Source: Blepharisma japonicum
Lineage: Eukaryota; Ciliophora; Heterotrichea; Heterotrichida; Blepharismidae
Assembly: GCA_949751835.1 (NCBI GenBank)
Contig: CATKHK010000014.1
Coordinates: 434,001 to 498,000, forward strand
Direction of reading: 5' to 3'
Length of the DNA: 64,000 bases
Numbering within the stretch: the stretch's first letter is position 1; each line of letters opens with the position of its first letter. This document shows, piece after piece, positions 1-10,377 of this stretch. The notes under the pieces were generated by a model. That model did no database searches. It was not told where the DNA came from and worked only from the letters and a program-made list of their open reading frames with translations. Position numbers and translations under genes: made by a program.

Positions 1-1
1 A

Positions 2-412
2 CAAGAGAGTAAAAGTCCACAAAAACCAGAAATAATCAAAAAAAAGCAGACTATCGAAGAGAAAAAAGAAGCTCCTGTTAAAAAACAGACTATTAAAGAA
101 AATAAGTCAGAATCAGAAACTGTTGAAGATAATAAAATCCAACCAGCAAGCAGAAAACAAACTATTAAAGAAGACGGAGCCATTGAAGAGAAAAAATCCC
201 AGCCTAGTAGTAGAAAACCGACTGTAAAAGAGCCAGATCAAAAAGATGGTATTGAAGAAAATAAAGAACCTCCAGCAAAGCAGCCAACTCTTAAGAAAGA
301 GGAATCAAAGACCGAAGAAATTCAAGAAGGTTTAATTAAGCAGCAAACATTGAAAAAAGAAGATATTGGATCTTCAGAAATTAAAGAAGATATTGATGCA
401 TCTGGGAGTTAA
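2..412 (+). CDS. C-terminal end of a charged repeat protein (5' end outside window)
   Basis: The frame is open from base 2 to a TAA at 410-412, giving 136 residues of a longer protein that begins left of the window. The sequence is almost entirely Lys, Glu, Gln, Thr, Ser and Pro. A short degenerate motif, Lys/Arg-Gln/Pro-(Gln/Pro)-Thr-(Ile/Leu/Val)-Lys/Glu-Glu, recurs six times at roughly 20 to 25 residue spacing, for example KKQTIEE, KKQTIKE, RKQTIKE and RKPTVKE. No globular domain is visible. The regular Thr in a basic/acidic setting could be a phosphorylation site array, but that is inference. Function is unknown. Confidence 0.75.
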   Translation, partial: QESKSPQKPEIIKKKQTIEEKKEAPVKKQTIKENKSESETVEDNKIQPASRKQTIKEDGAIEEKKSQPSSRKPTVKEPDQKDGIEENKEPPAKQPTLKKEESKTEEIQEGLIKQQTLKKEDIGSSEIKEDIDASGS

Positions 413-505
413 TTGAGAGTAATTTAATTCGTATATCTATCAATATCATTATATTTTTGAATTTACTCGGAGATTGCTTGTGTTGATCTGTTTTGTGTAG
501 GAAAT

Positions 506-853
506 CTATATAATGTATACTGGTGATGCTTCAATAGTGCTGTAATTATCTATTTCGATTCTCAATAAATCTCCAGCGATTGCAACAATTCCATCCCTTA
601 TGATGATGCTTTGATTTTCTTTGGCCAGGTCGCACTGGTCTAAATAGAGCTTACTGTTGAATAGTCTAAGTCTTATGGCTCCGCTCTCATCTCCGACCTC
701 AACTTCTGCAAAAGATACTTTTGATCCATCGATCCGCACAGTAGAAGCACTCATTATTCCTCTGATTATCTTGCAAATGCAATTGATGCGCGTACCTGGA
801 ATCATTTCATCAATTTTAGTAACTATATATTTTTTACATTTAGGTCTTGACAT
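506..853 (-). CDS. OB-fold single-stranded nucleic-acid-binding protein
   Basis: This 115-residue protein starts at an ATG and ends with TAG. Its order of elements matches small OB-fold proteins of the At4g28440/SOSS-B type: an N-terminal strand with KIDEMIPGT, a central strand with GDESGAIRLRLF, then IIIRDGIVAIAGDLLRIEI and a final strand ending STIEAS. In that family the GDE(S/T)G turn follows the first half of the barrel. The whole protein is one domain, so it probably binds single-stranded DNA or RNA, alone or as a small subunit. It points toward the preceding gene. The subfamily (plant At4g28440-like versus SOSS-B) is a judgement from remembered motifs. Confidence 0.7.
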   Translation of the reverse strand: MSRPKCKKYIVTKIDEMIPGTRINCICKIIRGIMSASTVRIDGSKVSFAEVEVGDESGAIRLRLFNSKLYLDQCDLAKENQSIIIRDGIVAIAGDLLRIEIDNYSTIEASPVYII

Positions 854-996
854 GAAGCTGAGCCCTATTTAATTTATATTATTTACCTCTTTCAGGAATT
901 TTTAATAATATTGATACAAAAACAGTTAATTTTTATTCACGTTTTTGCTCGGTTTCCAATTAAGAGGTTTCATTGATATTTTTTTTTTAAATTAAT

Positions 997-1599
997 TTAA
1001 GCAGTAGAATACATTAAATTAGAAATTTGCTTCTCTTCTGTTACAATAAAGCTTTCAGGATGGGCATCAATATCTTCCTTATCTTCTTCTACGATTTCCA
1101 TATCAGCGACCCATTTATTAGCTTTTGATTCCGCATTGAATGAGCTAATATAAGGTGAGTCTGAATATTTTTTGATTGCTGAGCCAGGGTCTACATCAGT
1201 AACGCAGAGTGGCTGGGCTTTGCAATGAGGGCATGCAATTTCAAAATTTACGTGCTTGTTTTGCAGCTCATTGATACAGTAATGGCATATATAATTCTTA
1301 CAGCATTTTGTAACAAGGATTACTGATAAGAATTTAAAGCAAATGGGACAATTGTAAGGAAATGATTGCTTCTGAGTGCTTGCTGGGGTAACATCAAGAG
1401 TTTTTATATCATCTAAGGTGAATCGTGATTCTAATTTTATTTTTGATACTGTTATATGAGGTTTTGGCATTGGAGGATGAGGCCGTGGCAATGGAGGACG
1501 GCTTGCTTGTAATGAATGATTTGGCGGAGGAGGAATTATATTTAAAGGATTTTGAATAGGTTGTGTCACATTAACTTTTGTTGAGCAGAAGCAACCCAT
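997..1599 (-). CDS. RING-finger protein with N-terminal lipid anchor
   Basis: The 200-residue protein begins MGCFCS. Gly2 followed by Cys3 and Cys5 is a classic setting for N-myristoylation plus palmitoylation, so membrane attachment is likely. A proline-rich stretch at about residues 20-50 follows. At about residues 83-135 there is a RING-type finger: CPIC, then KCCKNYICHYC, then CPHC. The usual zinc-binding His seems replaced by Asn (C-x-N-x2-C), making it a RING variant. RING proteins usually act as E3 ubiquitin ligases; that role is inferred. The C-terminus is acidic. The gene is divergent from the cyclic-nucleotide-domain gene at 1861 and shares its 260-nt upstream region. Confidence 0.75.
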   Translation of the reverse strand: MGCFCSTKVNVTQPIQNPLNIIPPPPNHSLQASRPPLPRPHPPMPKPHITVSKIKLESRFTLDDIKTLDVTPASTQKQSFPYNCPICFKFLSVILVTKCCKNYICHYCINELQNKHVNFEIACPHCKAQPLCVTDVDPGSAIKKYSDSPYISSFNAESKANKWVADMEIVEEDKEDIDAHPESFIVTEEKQISNLMYSTA

Positions 1600-1860
1600 T
1601 TAGCAGCTTAAATTCAAATTTGATTATTAAAAATTTAGAATTTTTTAATTAATGTTTTAAAAATAATTAGCTAATTGAAATAATTTTTTATTATAAGTAT
1701 GAGCAACATTTATTTTATTTTTTTTAATCTAATCTTATATATTATTCATTTGGCGAATAATTGATAATTTGCCAAATCCAAACTTATATTTATGCATTTC
1801 CATATTTTGATAATTGGCATGGTTGAAATATTATAAAATATAATAAACACAAACTTACAC

Positions 1861-3804
1861 ATGTCTACTTCTTACGATACATCGCGAATAATTCAAATAT
1901 TGCGAATTCCGTCCAGACTCCGCAGCAATGATGATATTAATTATCTTATGAATCTTACAGCAAAAACAGAGTTTTTTAAAAAGATTACTGAAGAGCAAAA
2001 GTCGTCTGAAATTCATAAAGCCTGTTGCCAAATAATGAATCTTGAAGAGCGCAACCCGGGCGATATAATTGTTAATTTTGGAGAAATAGGATCAAATTTT
2101 TATATCATCCTAAAAGGTTCCGCGTCCGTTAATATCCCTACAAAGAGAAGGTTCACTTTAAATCTGAGCAATGTGGTGCCTGAAAAATTGCAAAAGATGA
2201 TGACTGGGATATCTACTCCTTCATCAAGTGATGATGAAATAGTTGAAATAAAATTTGACCCCAGAAAGAAAAGGAGACGAGGAGCTAGAGTTATGAATGC
2301 GGTTGACTTAAATTCCCTTACTGCTTCTGTGCAAGAAAAAACCGTAAAAAAGAACGACGACCTCGATAATCCTCAGTTAAATGAAATGCTAAGAATGAAT
2401 GATTTATTTAAAGACCAAATTGATAAAGAAAAATCTGTCATTCTTGAATTTTTATCAAAACAGTCTCCAGATGCAAAAGTTGTAGAAATTGAAACAACGG
2501 AATTAACAAAGGTTTCCATAATCTCTGAAGGCGGAAGTTTTGGAGAATTAGCACTTATAAGCGACAGACCAAGAGCTGCTACCCTTATAGCAGAAGAAAA
2601 GATTGTATTAGGAATCATAACAAAGCCAAATTTTAAAAAAATTCTTGGGATTATTTCTGAAAAAAGGCTAAATGAAAAAGTCGAATTTCTTCAAGCCTTA
2701 CCAATTTTTTCAAATTGGACAAAAATTGCGCTATATAAGCTAGGGTATTATTTTAAACGAATTTCGTTCAAGAAACACCAGTATGTATATAAGGAAGGAG
2801 AACCTGCTAATACTGTATATTTTGTAAAGTCTGGGGAATTTAAGGTAAAATTTATTTAGATAACAAAAATCCATAGTGAAAAGAAAGGAGTCGTTGATAC
2901 TTCATGCCTAGACACTAAAAGGAGTCGATTAAGTAGCAATGGAACTGTGCTGAGGCTGGGAAAAATGAGAAAAATTGAGGTTCAAAAGCAATTACAGCTC
3001 GTTATTAAAGGCAATAATGAGATGATAGGGATGGAAGAAGCGCTTGAAAATTTTGACAAAAGAATTCATTCTTGCCAATGCTGGTCTGATGAAGGAGAAT
3101 TACTATGTATCAGCAGAGATGTAAGCTATAATTAGAACTTGAATACAGGAATTGCATACCCTGATACATGGGCACAGATAAGAGACAAGCATAATGCAAA
3201 CAATGAATATTTTAAACACAGAGTCACTCAGCTGACCAGGATAGAAGAAGCTAAAAAATCATTGGATTTTTCATCTTTAAGCAAAATACCAGCAAAGTTC
3301 CTCATAAAAGACAAAAAAGATCCAGAAATTGAAAAGATAAGAGAATCAACTCCAAATATTGGCGATAAAACAAGAGAGGTAAGTCCGGGATCTGCAAATC
3401 ATCAGACTAGTATAACAATAACTCCTAAACATAACAGATTTGGATCCACACCAAATCCAGAAAGAGTAAAAACTGAAGAGTCTCCTGTAGATAGATCGAT
3501 TTACCAACTTCATAGGAGAGTTGATACAAGAGTGTCCAATATTGATAGTCCATCAAGCCCAAATCACTATATCAGTCCTTTTACAAGGTATAATAAAAAC
3601 AATCAAAATAGAAAGATTATTCACAGAAGAGTCGCCCCACCAAATTTTCTTAGGAATTTTAAATCCAGAGTTCCGAATAAAAAGGCTGATATTTTCGTAG
3701 AAGATCTGGCTGGCAAATATAAAGAAAGCGTAGAACAAAGCATGATAAAATACTCATCTGATATTGCTCCTTATAAAAAAGAATCGAGAAGTTACTTTCT
3801 TTAA
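1861..3804 (+). CDS. Protein with two cyclic-nucleotide-binding-like domains (two 15-nt introns)
   Basis: The coding sequence is join(1861..2844, 2860..3120, 3136..3804), 637 residues, with introns at 2845-2859 and 3121-3135. The first cyclic-nucleotide-binding domain starts near residue 64 (NPGDIIVNFGEIGSNFYIIL). It is interrupted by about 120 polar residues and resumes with a good phosphate-binding cassette near residue 225 (FGELALISDRPRAAT), as in PKA regulatory subunits. A second domain starts near residue 280 (LPIFSNWTKI, then YKEGEPANTVYFVKSGEF), but its cassette lacks the FGE...RA core and may not bind ligand. Residues from about 430 on are Ser/Pro/basic and look disordered. There is no channel or kinase domain, so it is not a standard PKA or PKG. 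The family resembles cilium and sperm CNBD proteins, which is inference. Confidence 0.85.
2845..2859 (+). other. 15-nt spliceosomal intron
   Basis: GTAAAATTTATTTAG, phase 0. Removing it joins VKSGEFK to ITKIHSEK in the cyclic-nucleotide-domain gene. If retained, its final TAG ends the frame. Confidence 0.9.
3121..3135 (+). other. 15-nt spliceosomal intron
   Basis: GTAAGCTATAATTAG, phase 0. Removing it joins CISRD to NLNTGIAYP. If retained, its TAG ends the frame. Confidence 0.88.
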
Positions 3805-3892
3805 TAGAAACTATTAGATTATATGCTTTGAAAACATAAAAGCATAACCGATACATAATAACCAAAATTAGTCAATAAAATATAATTCTTAG

Positions 3893-5074
3893 TTAATACT
3901 TCAGTCCTCTTAGTTTTCTATCATCTCTCTGCCTATTTTCTACTTTAATTTTCCATTTCTGTGCTATTTCTGAATTTCCTTTGAGCAGCCACACTAAATC
4001 TTCTCTATACCTCCAATCACTTGGCAATGGATTTGTTGGAAAAGTGTGGAAAACGGGTCTGTGAACATCAATATTCCAATACTCTGTATCACCAATCTCC
4101 AAATTTCTCAGCCAGCTGCCGCTGACATCACAAATTTTTTCATCATTTTCCATAATGCTTCCTTTAAAATCATCCAGTTTCCCAACAGCTTTCGAAAAAA
4201 ATCCTTTTTTCTTGGCAGGCCCAAAAATAAGTGTTGCTATCAGTCCGTTTGCTTCATCTACGAATTCCATGTCTCCTTCCCAATTTACAGTTCTACTGCC
4301 CATTATCATTCCTCCAGCTCTAAATCTTGGATAAGTAAACGATATTTTCTGCCCATCAGCAAATTCTACATTGACATTTCCATGAAAACCTCCAATTAAT
4401 GAATTTTTTTTAAATTTTCCTGTCAGCTCTAAATGCCCATGCATCTTGAAATGCCGATTTTCCACATAAAAATTTGTAATAGGGGGATGATGAGAAGTAT
4501 GCTCACAAAATGCTTTGGTACCGTTTGGCCATTCAGCTTGTAAGGTCTCTCCTAGTAAAGGGTTAAATGGTTTTTCCTGAGAAGGACTTATATAAAGTCC
4601 TGAAATGGCCATTGCGATTACTCTTTTGAATTTTTCTAATCGGTCAACCCTATTAATTCCATCAAAATAGACTGGCATGAAGCTCCATCGGTCAAGCATT
4701 CTTTCTAAGGTAGAGCGTGGTTCAAATAATCTGATTGGTAAACTTAATCCAACAACTCCTTTTCCTTGTAATAAGCAAGCAGTCACTTGTCCAATAACAT
4801 CTATAATTATACCTTTCTGTTTTGCTAAAACCTGCTCGTCAACACATTTGAGTCCTCCTTCTTTTACCAATTCATATCCACGCAGTTGGGATTGTTTGTC
4901 TCCAGGTCTTTCTCTGTTTAAAACCCTAATTGAAGTATAAGTTGGAGGAGGAGTTTCTCGGTCATAGAGACAGCCAAGCAAAAGTGAGTATGGCAAAAAC
5001 CCTACCTCTTCAGACCAAATTTCTTGATTTCTGCCATCTCTTGGAGTTGTGCAAGGATCATCAATACTCTCCAT
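3893..5074 (-). CDS. Oxysterol-binding protein-related lipid transfer protein (ORD only)
   Basis: The 393-residue protein is essentially one OSBP-related domain. It carries the family signature as EHTSHHPPI near residue 190, plus KPFNPLLGET near residue 168, both part of the sterol/PI4P-binding barrel. The C-terminal stretch (WNIDVHRPVF, then LPSDWRYREDLVWLLKGN) also fits the family. There is no PH domain, FFAT motif or membrane segment, so it resembles short yeast Osh4-type proteins that shuttle sterol against PI4P between membranes. The lipid is inferred. It starts at an ATG and stands convergent with the preceding gene. Confidence 0.9.
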   Translation of the reverse strand: MESIDDPCTTPRDGRNQEIWSEEVGFLPYSLLLGCLYDRETPPPTYTSIRVLNRERPGDKQSQLRGYELVKEGGLKCVDEQVLAKQKGIIIDVIGQVTACLLQGKGVVGLSLPIRLFEPRSTLERMLDRWSFMPVYFDGINRVDRLEKFKRVIAMAISGLYISPSQEKPFNPLLGETLQAEWPNGTKAFCEHTSHHPPITNFYVENRHFKMHGHLELTGKFKKNSLIGGFHGNVNVEFADGQKISFTYPRFRAGGMIMGSRTVNWEGDMEFVDEANGLIATLIFGPAKKKGFFSKAVGKLDDFKGSIMENDEKICDVSGSWLRNLEIGDTEYWNIDVHRPVFHTFPTNPLPSDWRYREDLVWLLKGNSEIAQKWKIKVENRQRDDRKLRGLKY

Positions 5075-5148
5075 TTTTAATATAATTGTAATAGTAATCT
5101 TTAAAGTGTGAACACAGAATATTATTTTTGATTATCCATAATCTTAAA

Positions 5149-6468
5149 TTACATCAGTCTACATTCACATACTTCTCTAAAAAATGACTTCTTATTGCTA
5201 CTATCTGGAAGGTCAGTTGAGTTATTTCGCTGCTGCACGATTTCTTCAAGCATCTTGCTTACATCATCTCTTACATCTTTCTTTTTCACGCTGGATTCTT
5301 TTACAATACTATCAAGTTTCCCAATATTATCAATGCTGGGTTTTCCAGTCAATTTTTTAATTTTTGCTTTTACACAGACTTCGTGCATGTCAATGGCCAG
5401 ACTGAGTTTTTGCATATAAATTAACTGAATTATATCAGTTACTCTGTCTCCATAGTCAAATTTTTCATAAAGTTTCATATGAGCAATTAGCTCTTTAGAC
5501 ATGTAATCTCCGTTTAATTCTACATAATCATTATTCAAAGTCCTATTGAACTTTCTTTTATATCTGGAAAAATCCACAATTTTATCACGAATTTTTATCA
5601 CTGAGTCAATATGGTTAAGACGGTCCATAATTTCCCATCTAGTAATGTCACGCAAGTATCCTTCAAGTAACTGTAAATTTGTGTTGTCTAGGGTATCCTG
5701 ATTGATTTTTAGCAACTCACTTATGGAATCATACAAATTTGGTTGAGTTCTGTCATATATAAAGTACTCTATAGATGATGCCCCATTTCCTCTTCCCATA
5801 GTCACTTTTATATCTCTCCACATATCATTTGGAGGATTTGGCTCACTTATATCAAAAATGGCAGAAGATGAACTTTGGGCTACCTCAGCTTTCTGTGATT
5901 GTCCCATAAAATCTGAAGTTGTTCGCTTATGGTCCAAAGTCTGTCGTTTCTCAGTTTGTTCCAAAGCATCCAATAGCTCGTTTAAAGCAGCAGTCCAGCC
6001 TTTACATGTAGTTTTATCTTCAAATAAAAACGCAAGAACTTCCCAATTAGTTACAAAAGCCACTACCTGCTGTGGAGAAATTGTGATTTGTGGGGAAAGA
6101 AACTTGGAAATTTTATCAAATGCTTTTACTCCACAAAGGTAACCTTTATCTTCTGACTGATTGTTTTGAATTTCCATCAAGTTAAATGAATTCAAGGACT
6201 CTTCATTAGACCAATTTCATTGAAGAACATCAGGATTGCTATCAGACACACAAACTTGCCCTGGAAACAATTTAGGAATATTTCCTCCTTTGTCATTGAT
6301 TTTTTGGTAAATTGTGACGGTCGTTTTTGAAGTTAAAGTACTTTTGTGTGCAGATGATAAAGAACTCCATAATTCAGAGCCTGATAGAAACGCTGTAGAC
6401 GCTGAAGTCTCTCTGTTGGTGTCAGCACTATAGCGACCAAAAGAACTAAGAGTACGTCTTATTTGCAT
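5149..6468 (-). CDS. Uncharacterised protein, 439 residues
   Basis: One frame runs from the ATG at 6468 to TAA, reading one TGA (near 6220) as Trp. The first 60 or so residues are Ser/Thr-rich. The middle has alternating hydrophobic segments (ISPQQVVAFVTNWEVLAFLF) that look globular and helical. Residues about 330-420 are charged and may form short coiled coils. The C-terminus is CECRLM; its last four residues, CRLM, only loosely resemble a CaaX prenylation box. I recognise no family. It is divergent from the gene at 6572 with only about 100 nt between them, so the two probably share a promoter region. Confidence 0.75.
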
Positions 6469-6571
6469 TAAATTTATTCGTTTTTTCTAATAGGTCAAAT
6501 CTTATTAAATCAAATTTTTGTATTGGTAAATACCGTGCCATAAAGCCAAATTATAGCTAACTTTATAAGGA

Positions 6572-7348
6572 ATGAATTGTAATATAAATATGAAAAAAGT
6601 CTTAATTGCAGGAGGAGCATTAGCAGGTATCGCTGGAGCTATTGCAATTATTTCCCAAAAGCTTCTGAAGAAAAATATCATAAAAGAGGCAGCAGAATCT
6701 CAAGTTCAGTCGAGCGAATTCAAAGATGGGGTGCTCACTCTTGATGCAACTATTAGCATTCTTGATGTGCTTGTGGAACAAATACCTGAAGCAATTGGAA
6801 AAATAAAGGAAGAGTTTGTAAAAAGAAGGCTTGAATTTTATAAGATTGACGAAAATAGGTACAGGGACGTAGTCAAAGAGTTTTTGACTCTTCAAGAACA
6901 AGAAATTAAGAGAATTACAGAAAGTACTTTTGAGTCCTTCCAAATCACAGCTGCTGATTGGGATAAAGCACTTTCTAAATATTTTAGCCATCCAGAAATA
7001 GCGGGTAGAATAAGCAAACTCCACCCGAAAAATGACGCATCCTCAAAAGTAGAAGACATCCCTGTCGAGCTAACTGAAGAAAAATACATTGACTGTCTAA
7101 GAGAAATTAGAGAAGGCCTCGCTCAGTTTGCAGAAAGTCATCAAAGTGAGCTTATAAGCCCATTCGAACTTATAGTTGCTGAGCTCAAAATCTATGACGA
7201 TATCTGGAGCAAATATGGTTTTAATGAAATCCACTTGAGCGCTGCAAAGCATATGTTCAGATCATCATACAGGGTTAAAGAGCTCCAAAAAGACCTGGAA
7301 GAAATTCATAAAAGTATCATGCCTCCAATCAAGGTTAAAGCAGCATAA
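6572..7348 (+). CDS. Uncharacterised membrane-anchored helical protein
   Basis: The 258-residue protein has one hydrophobic segment at about residues 8-30 (VLIAGGALAGIAGAIAIISQ), flanked by Lys, so it is probably a signal anchor with the rest on one side of a membrane. The remainder is strongly helical and charged, with a long amphipathic stretch at about residues 60-130 and another near the C-terminus. A Gly/Ala-rich anchor followed by a basic patch is also seen in mitochondrial outer-membrane tail or signal anchors, but there is no direct evidence for that. No family recognised. Confidence 0.75.
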   Translation: MNCNINMKKVLIAGGALAGIAGAIAIISQKLLKKNIIKEAAESQVQSSEFKDGVLTLDATISILDVLVEQIPEAIGKIKEEFVKRRLEFYKIDENRYRDVVKEFLTLQEQEIKRITESTFESFQITAADWDKALSKYFSHPEIAGRISKLHPKNDASSKVEDIPVELTEEKYIDCLREIREGLAQFAESHQSELISPFELIVAELKIYDDIWSKYGFNEIHLSAAKHMFRSSYRVKELQKDLEEIHKSIMPPIKVKAA

Positions 7349-7485
7349 TTAAATATTAATAAGCTCTCAAAATGAAAAACTCTTTTTTATTTGCCATAAG
7401 AAAATAGAAAAGTGCTTGGACAGAAAGAATTTTAGTTTTAATAAATAGGTATAATCATCTTAATGAATAAGCACAGTGAAAGAAA

Positions 7486-8967
7486 TTACAAAGAAAACTT
7501 ACTTATAAGCATGCAAAAATCCTCAATGGTGATATTTTCTGTGTTCAATACTCTGATGATTAGTTCGTTAAATTGCTCAAAATTAACCGGAAAATATAAA
7601 ACCAAGTTTTCTACTGTTAAAATTCCATCTTTATTATCATCCATTAGATCAAACGCGGCATAGATGAACTGCTTTTCATAAATCCTGAAAGCAAATCCCA
7701 TAAAGTGATCATGGGCTATAGTTCCATTATGGTTTATATCCAGCAGTTCATATATAAGCCCGTCTCAGTCTTGGTGAAATAGGCCTCCTGTATACTTGCA
7801 AAGGGCTTCTACCATTATTTCTGCTTGGATTGTGCCTGAGCGGCTTATGTCTAAATCTCTCCATAAACTGTCGCAGTGAAATTCTTCTCACATTCTTCCA
7901 GTTCTTAAAAGCACGTTGTAAACGCACATTTTTAATATAACACCAAGTCTGAATTTAGGCAAAAGGGTCCCAGATTCAGCTACGGTGCGAACGAAGTTTG
8001 TGATTTCTTGATAAATCTGTGTGTTCTTATCACGGAAATAGGGGTCGAAAAAGGGCTTTTCTATCATTTCGTTAGCCCCTGGCCGGTTTTCTTTTTTCAG
8101 CATCATTTTAATTAAGTTTTTTATTTCGGGGAGCTGCTGTTTATAGATTGGGTCGCTTGCAACTTTTCCTTTATTAACACACTTCATTATTTCCACATAT
8201 CCTTTGCCTTGGAATGGTTGATGGCCTACTAACATTGTATATAAAATCACTCCTATGGACCAAATATCACAGTTTTCATTGTAGTTGCCCGCAAAAACCT
8301 CTGGAGCCATATACAAAGGACTTCCATATCTGTCATGCAAATTTGTGGCTTTGAGTATTCCTGCATTGCTAAAACTTATGATTTTGATCTCAGTTTTTTC
8401 TTTATCCTTAAACATGACATTTTCAATACATAGTGCTCTATGGCATAGTCTTGCCATATGCATATGTCTTATCCCAAGTAAAATCTGTGCAGTGATACTA
8501 AGAGCTTTGCTCGAGCTTAGTCTCTGTTCCCTGTCAAGTAAATCAAAAATTTCTCCTCCTTTGCAAAGTTCGATAATTAAGTGGATGTGTCTGGACTCTA
8601 AAAAAACTTCAAATAATTTGGCAACATTAGGATGGTTTAGCTTTGACATAATAATGATCTCATTCATTATTGCAGACAAATTAAGACCTGTTTGCGATCT
8701 AAATCCTACGTCATCTCCGCTAGGAGATACATAAGCATCCTCGCTTAAAGTGTATGACTTTACGGCTCGCCTTATGTTATAATTTTTATGGGTGCAGATC
8801 CTAACTTGTGCATAAAGAGAGCGCTTTTTGCCATCAATGCGGTGCCCTATATGATAAAACTGTTTGATTTTTGTTCCTTCATCATGAATTAACAGTGACG
8901 TGTTGGCTAAAGAATACTTTATATTACTATACTGATGAGATATCACTGACTGAGGTCCAGGGTTCAT
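7486..8967 (-). CDS. CDPK-like pseudokinase with degenerate EF hands
   Basis: The frame runs from ATG at 8967 to TAA with two in-frame TGA read as Trp, 493 residues. A protein-kinase fold is clear: AVK (VAIK lysine), the helix-C Glu in MNEIIIMSKLNHPN, MAPEVF, and DIWSIGVILYTMLVGHQPF. Key catalytic positions are changed. The HRD motif reads HRA, DFG is replaced by SFS, and the glycine loop is not GxGxxG. This predicts a pseudokinase. After the kinase come EF-hand-like loops (DISRSGTIQAEI, DINHNGTIAHDH, DDNKDGILTVEN), each lacking Glu at position 12, so calcium binding is doubtful. The order kinase then EF hands is that of calcium-dependent protein kinases. A scaffold or allosteric role is inference. 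Confidence 0.88.
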
Positions 8968-9556
8968 CACCTTCCAAAAAAATTATCATAAAAATGAAAT
9001 AATAGAAAACTCAAAAAAATTGGTGATGACAGATTTTTGATTACTTCACCCATATAAATATATTACTTCTTAAAATTGGGAAGGGCTTATATAATTTAGT
9101 TTTTCTATTGGAAAAGCTTATGCATTGGTTTGAACGTTCTCTGTAACTCCTATCCATATTTAAGTCATGCAATTTAAATTTTGGTCATTTTTACTTAAAT
9201 AATTGCTCTCCACAAAAATAAACTGAAAATAAAAGCGGATTTTTAGATTAAGAATTTCTATAATTTTATATATGGAAGTCAAAGCTATTACGCTTTCTTA
9301 AGTTAAGCAAGACAGTTTTAGGAAAAATAATCTTACCTTAAGTAGGAACTATTTTTAAGCCAATTTCAGCTAGATGTTGATATTTGATAAAATTTTAGAA
9401 TGTAAGATGATAATTTGAAATATCATAATTCGCAGATCAAATTAGCTTTAAAATGAAGAATAGGGTCTATTTTTGCAAATATATAATTTTACAAATAATT
9501 TTCTCAGAATTCCATATTCTTTTAGATTCGATTTTCATATTTTAAAATATTTATAC
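8968..9556. other. Intergenic, 589 nt, no gene seen
   Basis: AT-rich sequence between two minus-strand genes. It must hold the promoter of the pseudokinase gene and the 3' end of the coiled-coil gene. I found no open frame beyond about 10 codons with a credible start and no RNA gene. Confidence 0.6.
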
Positions 9557-10048
9557 TTAAAAAACATTCGGTTGGTAATTCATAATATTCTCTTGTATCA
9601 TCTCCCTGTCTCTCCTGTCTTCAGAAACTTTCTTATGGAGTAAATCAGTGTTTCTTGCCATAGCTGCCAAGCGGTTTTCATTCTGTATCTGGATTAATTT
9701 AGCTCGTCTTTGGGCTTCTCTTTGCCTTTCTAGATCTTCCATCATTCTTCTATGTTCCTCTAATCTTGCATGTTCTCTTTCTTCTCTTTCTTTTTGTTCC
9801 TTTAATTGCTGCTCTCTCATTATCAACTGAAGTTGTGCATCTTGACTAATTTTTTGTTTATAGCTAGATTTCTCTTCAGTGCTTCCAAATAAAGCGACAC
9901 GTCGGCTTTCTGCTATTTGGTGTCTTTTAGCTTTTGCTTGCTCTAATCTAGCTTGCTCTGCCTGAAATTCAGTGTCTAATGAAGTATCATTTCTCCCGTT
10001 GTAAGGTTTTTGCTTTCTAAACATTATGTTGTTCCTAGAATCTTCCAT
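9557..10048 (-). CDS. Short coiled-coil protein
   Basis: The 163-residue protein is almost one continuous charged helix from about residue 25 to 145, dominated by Glu, Arg, Gln and Lys (for example MREQQLKEQKEREEREHARL). It ends with a non-helical tail NYQPNVF. Composition and the run of Arg/Glu resemble RIB43A-type and other ciliary microtubule-associated coiled coils, but I see no diagnostic motif and do not assign it. It starts at an ATG and is divergent from the uS2 gene. Confidence 0.75.
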   Translation of the reverse strand: MEDSRNNIMFRKQKPYNGRNDTSLDTEFQAEQARLEQAKAKRHQIAESRRVALFGSTEEKSSYKQKISQDAQLQLIMREQQLKEQKEREEREHARLEEHRRMMEDLERQREAQRRAKLIQIQNENRLAAMARNTDLLHKKVSEDRRDREMIQENIMNYQPNVF

Positions 10049-10377
10049 ATTAATTTTATATGTAAGTTTAAAATTTTATCTATTACTTAATATTTTGTCG
10101 ATAGCTTTTACAAATTATTTAAATAGATACTTTGATATCAATTTTAATAAAACATAAAAATATGATTAATCCATAAAGAAATTTTATAAAAATTAAAAAG
10201 ATTTGATTGACTTCAGAGTCATTTTAGTTGAATTACTTACTTTATGCATCAATTATCTGCTAGATTTTTTTATCTTATGATAATAGATAATTTTTTGTTT
10301 ATATAACCAAATTTAACACTTACAAAGAATTTTTGTATTTCTTCTCATCATATGGACATTTTTAATAGTTGCCATTG
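10049..10377. other. Divergent intergenic region, 329 nt
   Basis: AT-rich spacer between the coiled-coil gene (minus) and the uS2 gene (plus). It probably contains both promoters. No conserved element could be recognised. Confidence 0.5.

Noticed and set aside
9557-10048. Naming the coiled-coil protein RIB43A.
   Set aside because: Composition is similar, but the protein is about half the expected length and the RIB43A C-terminal motif is absent.
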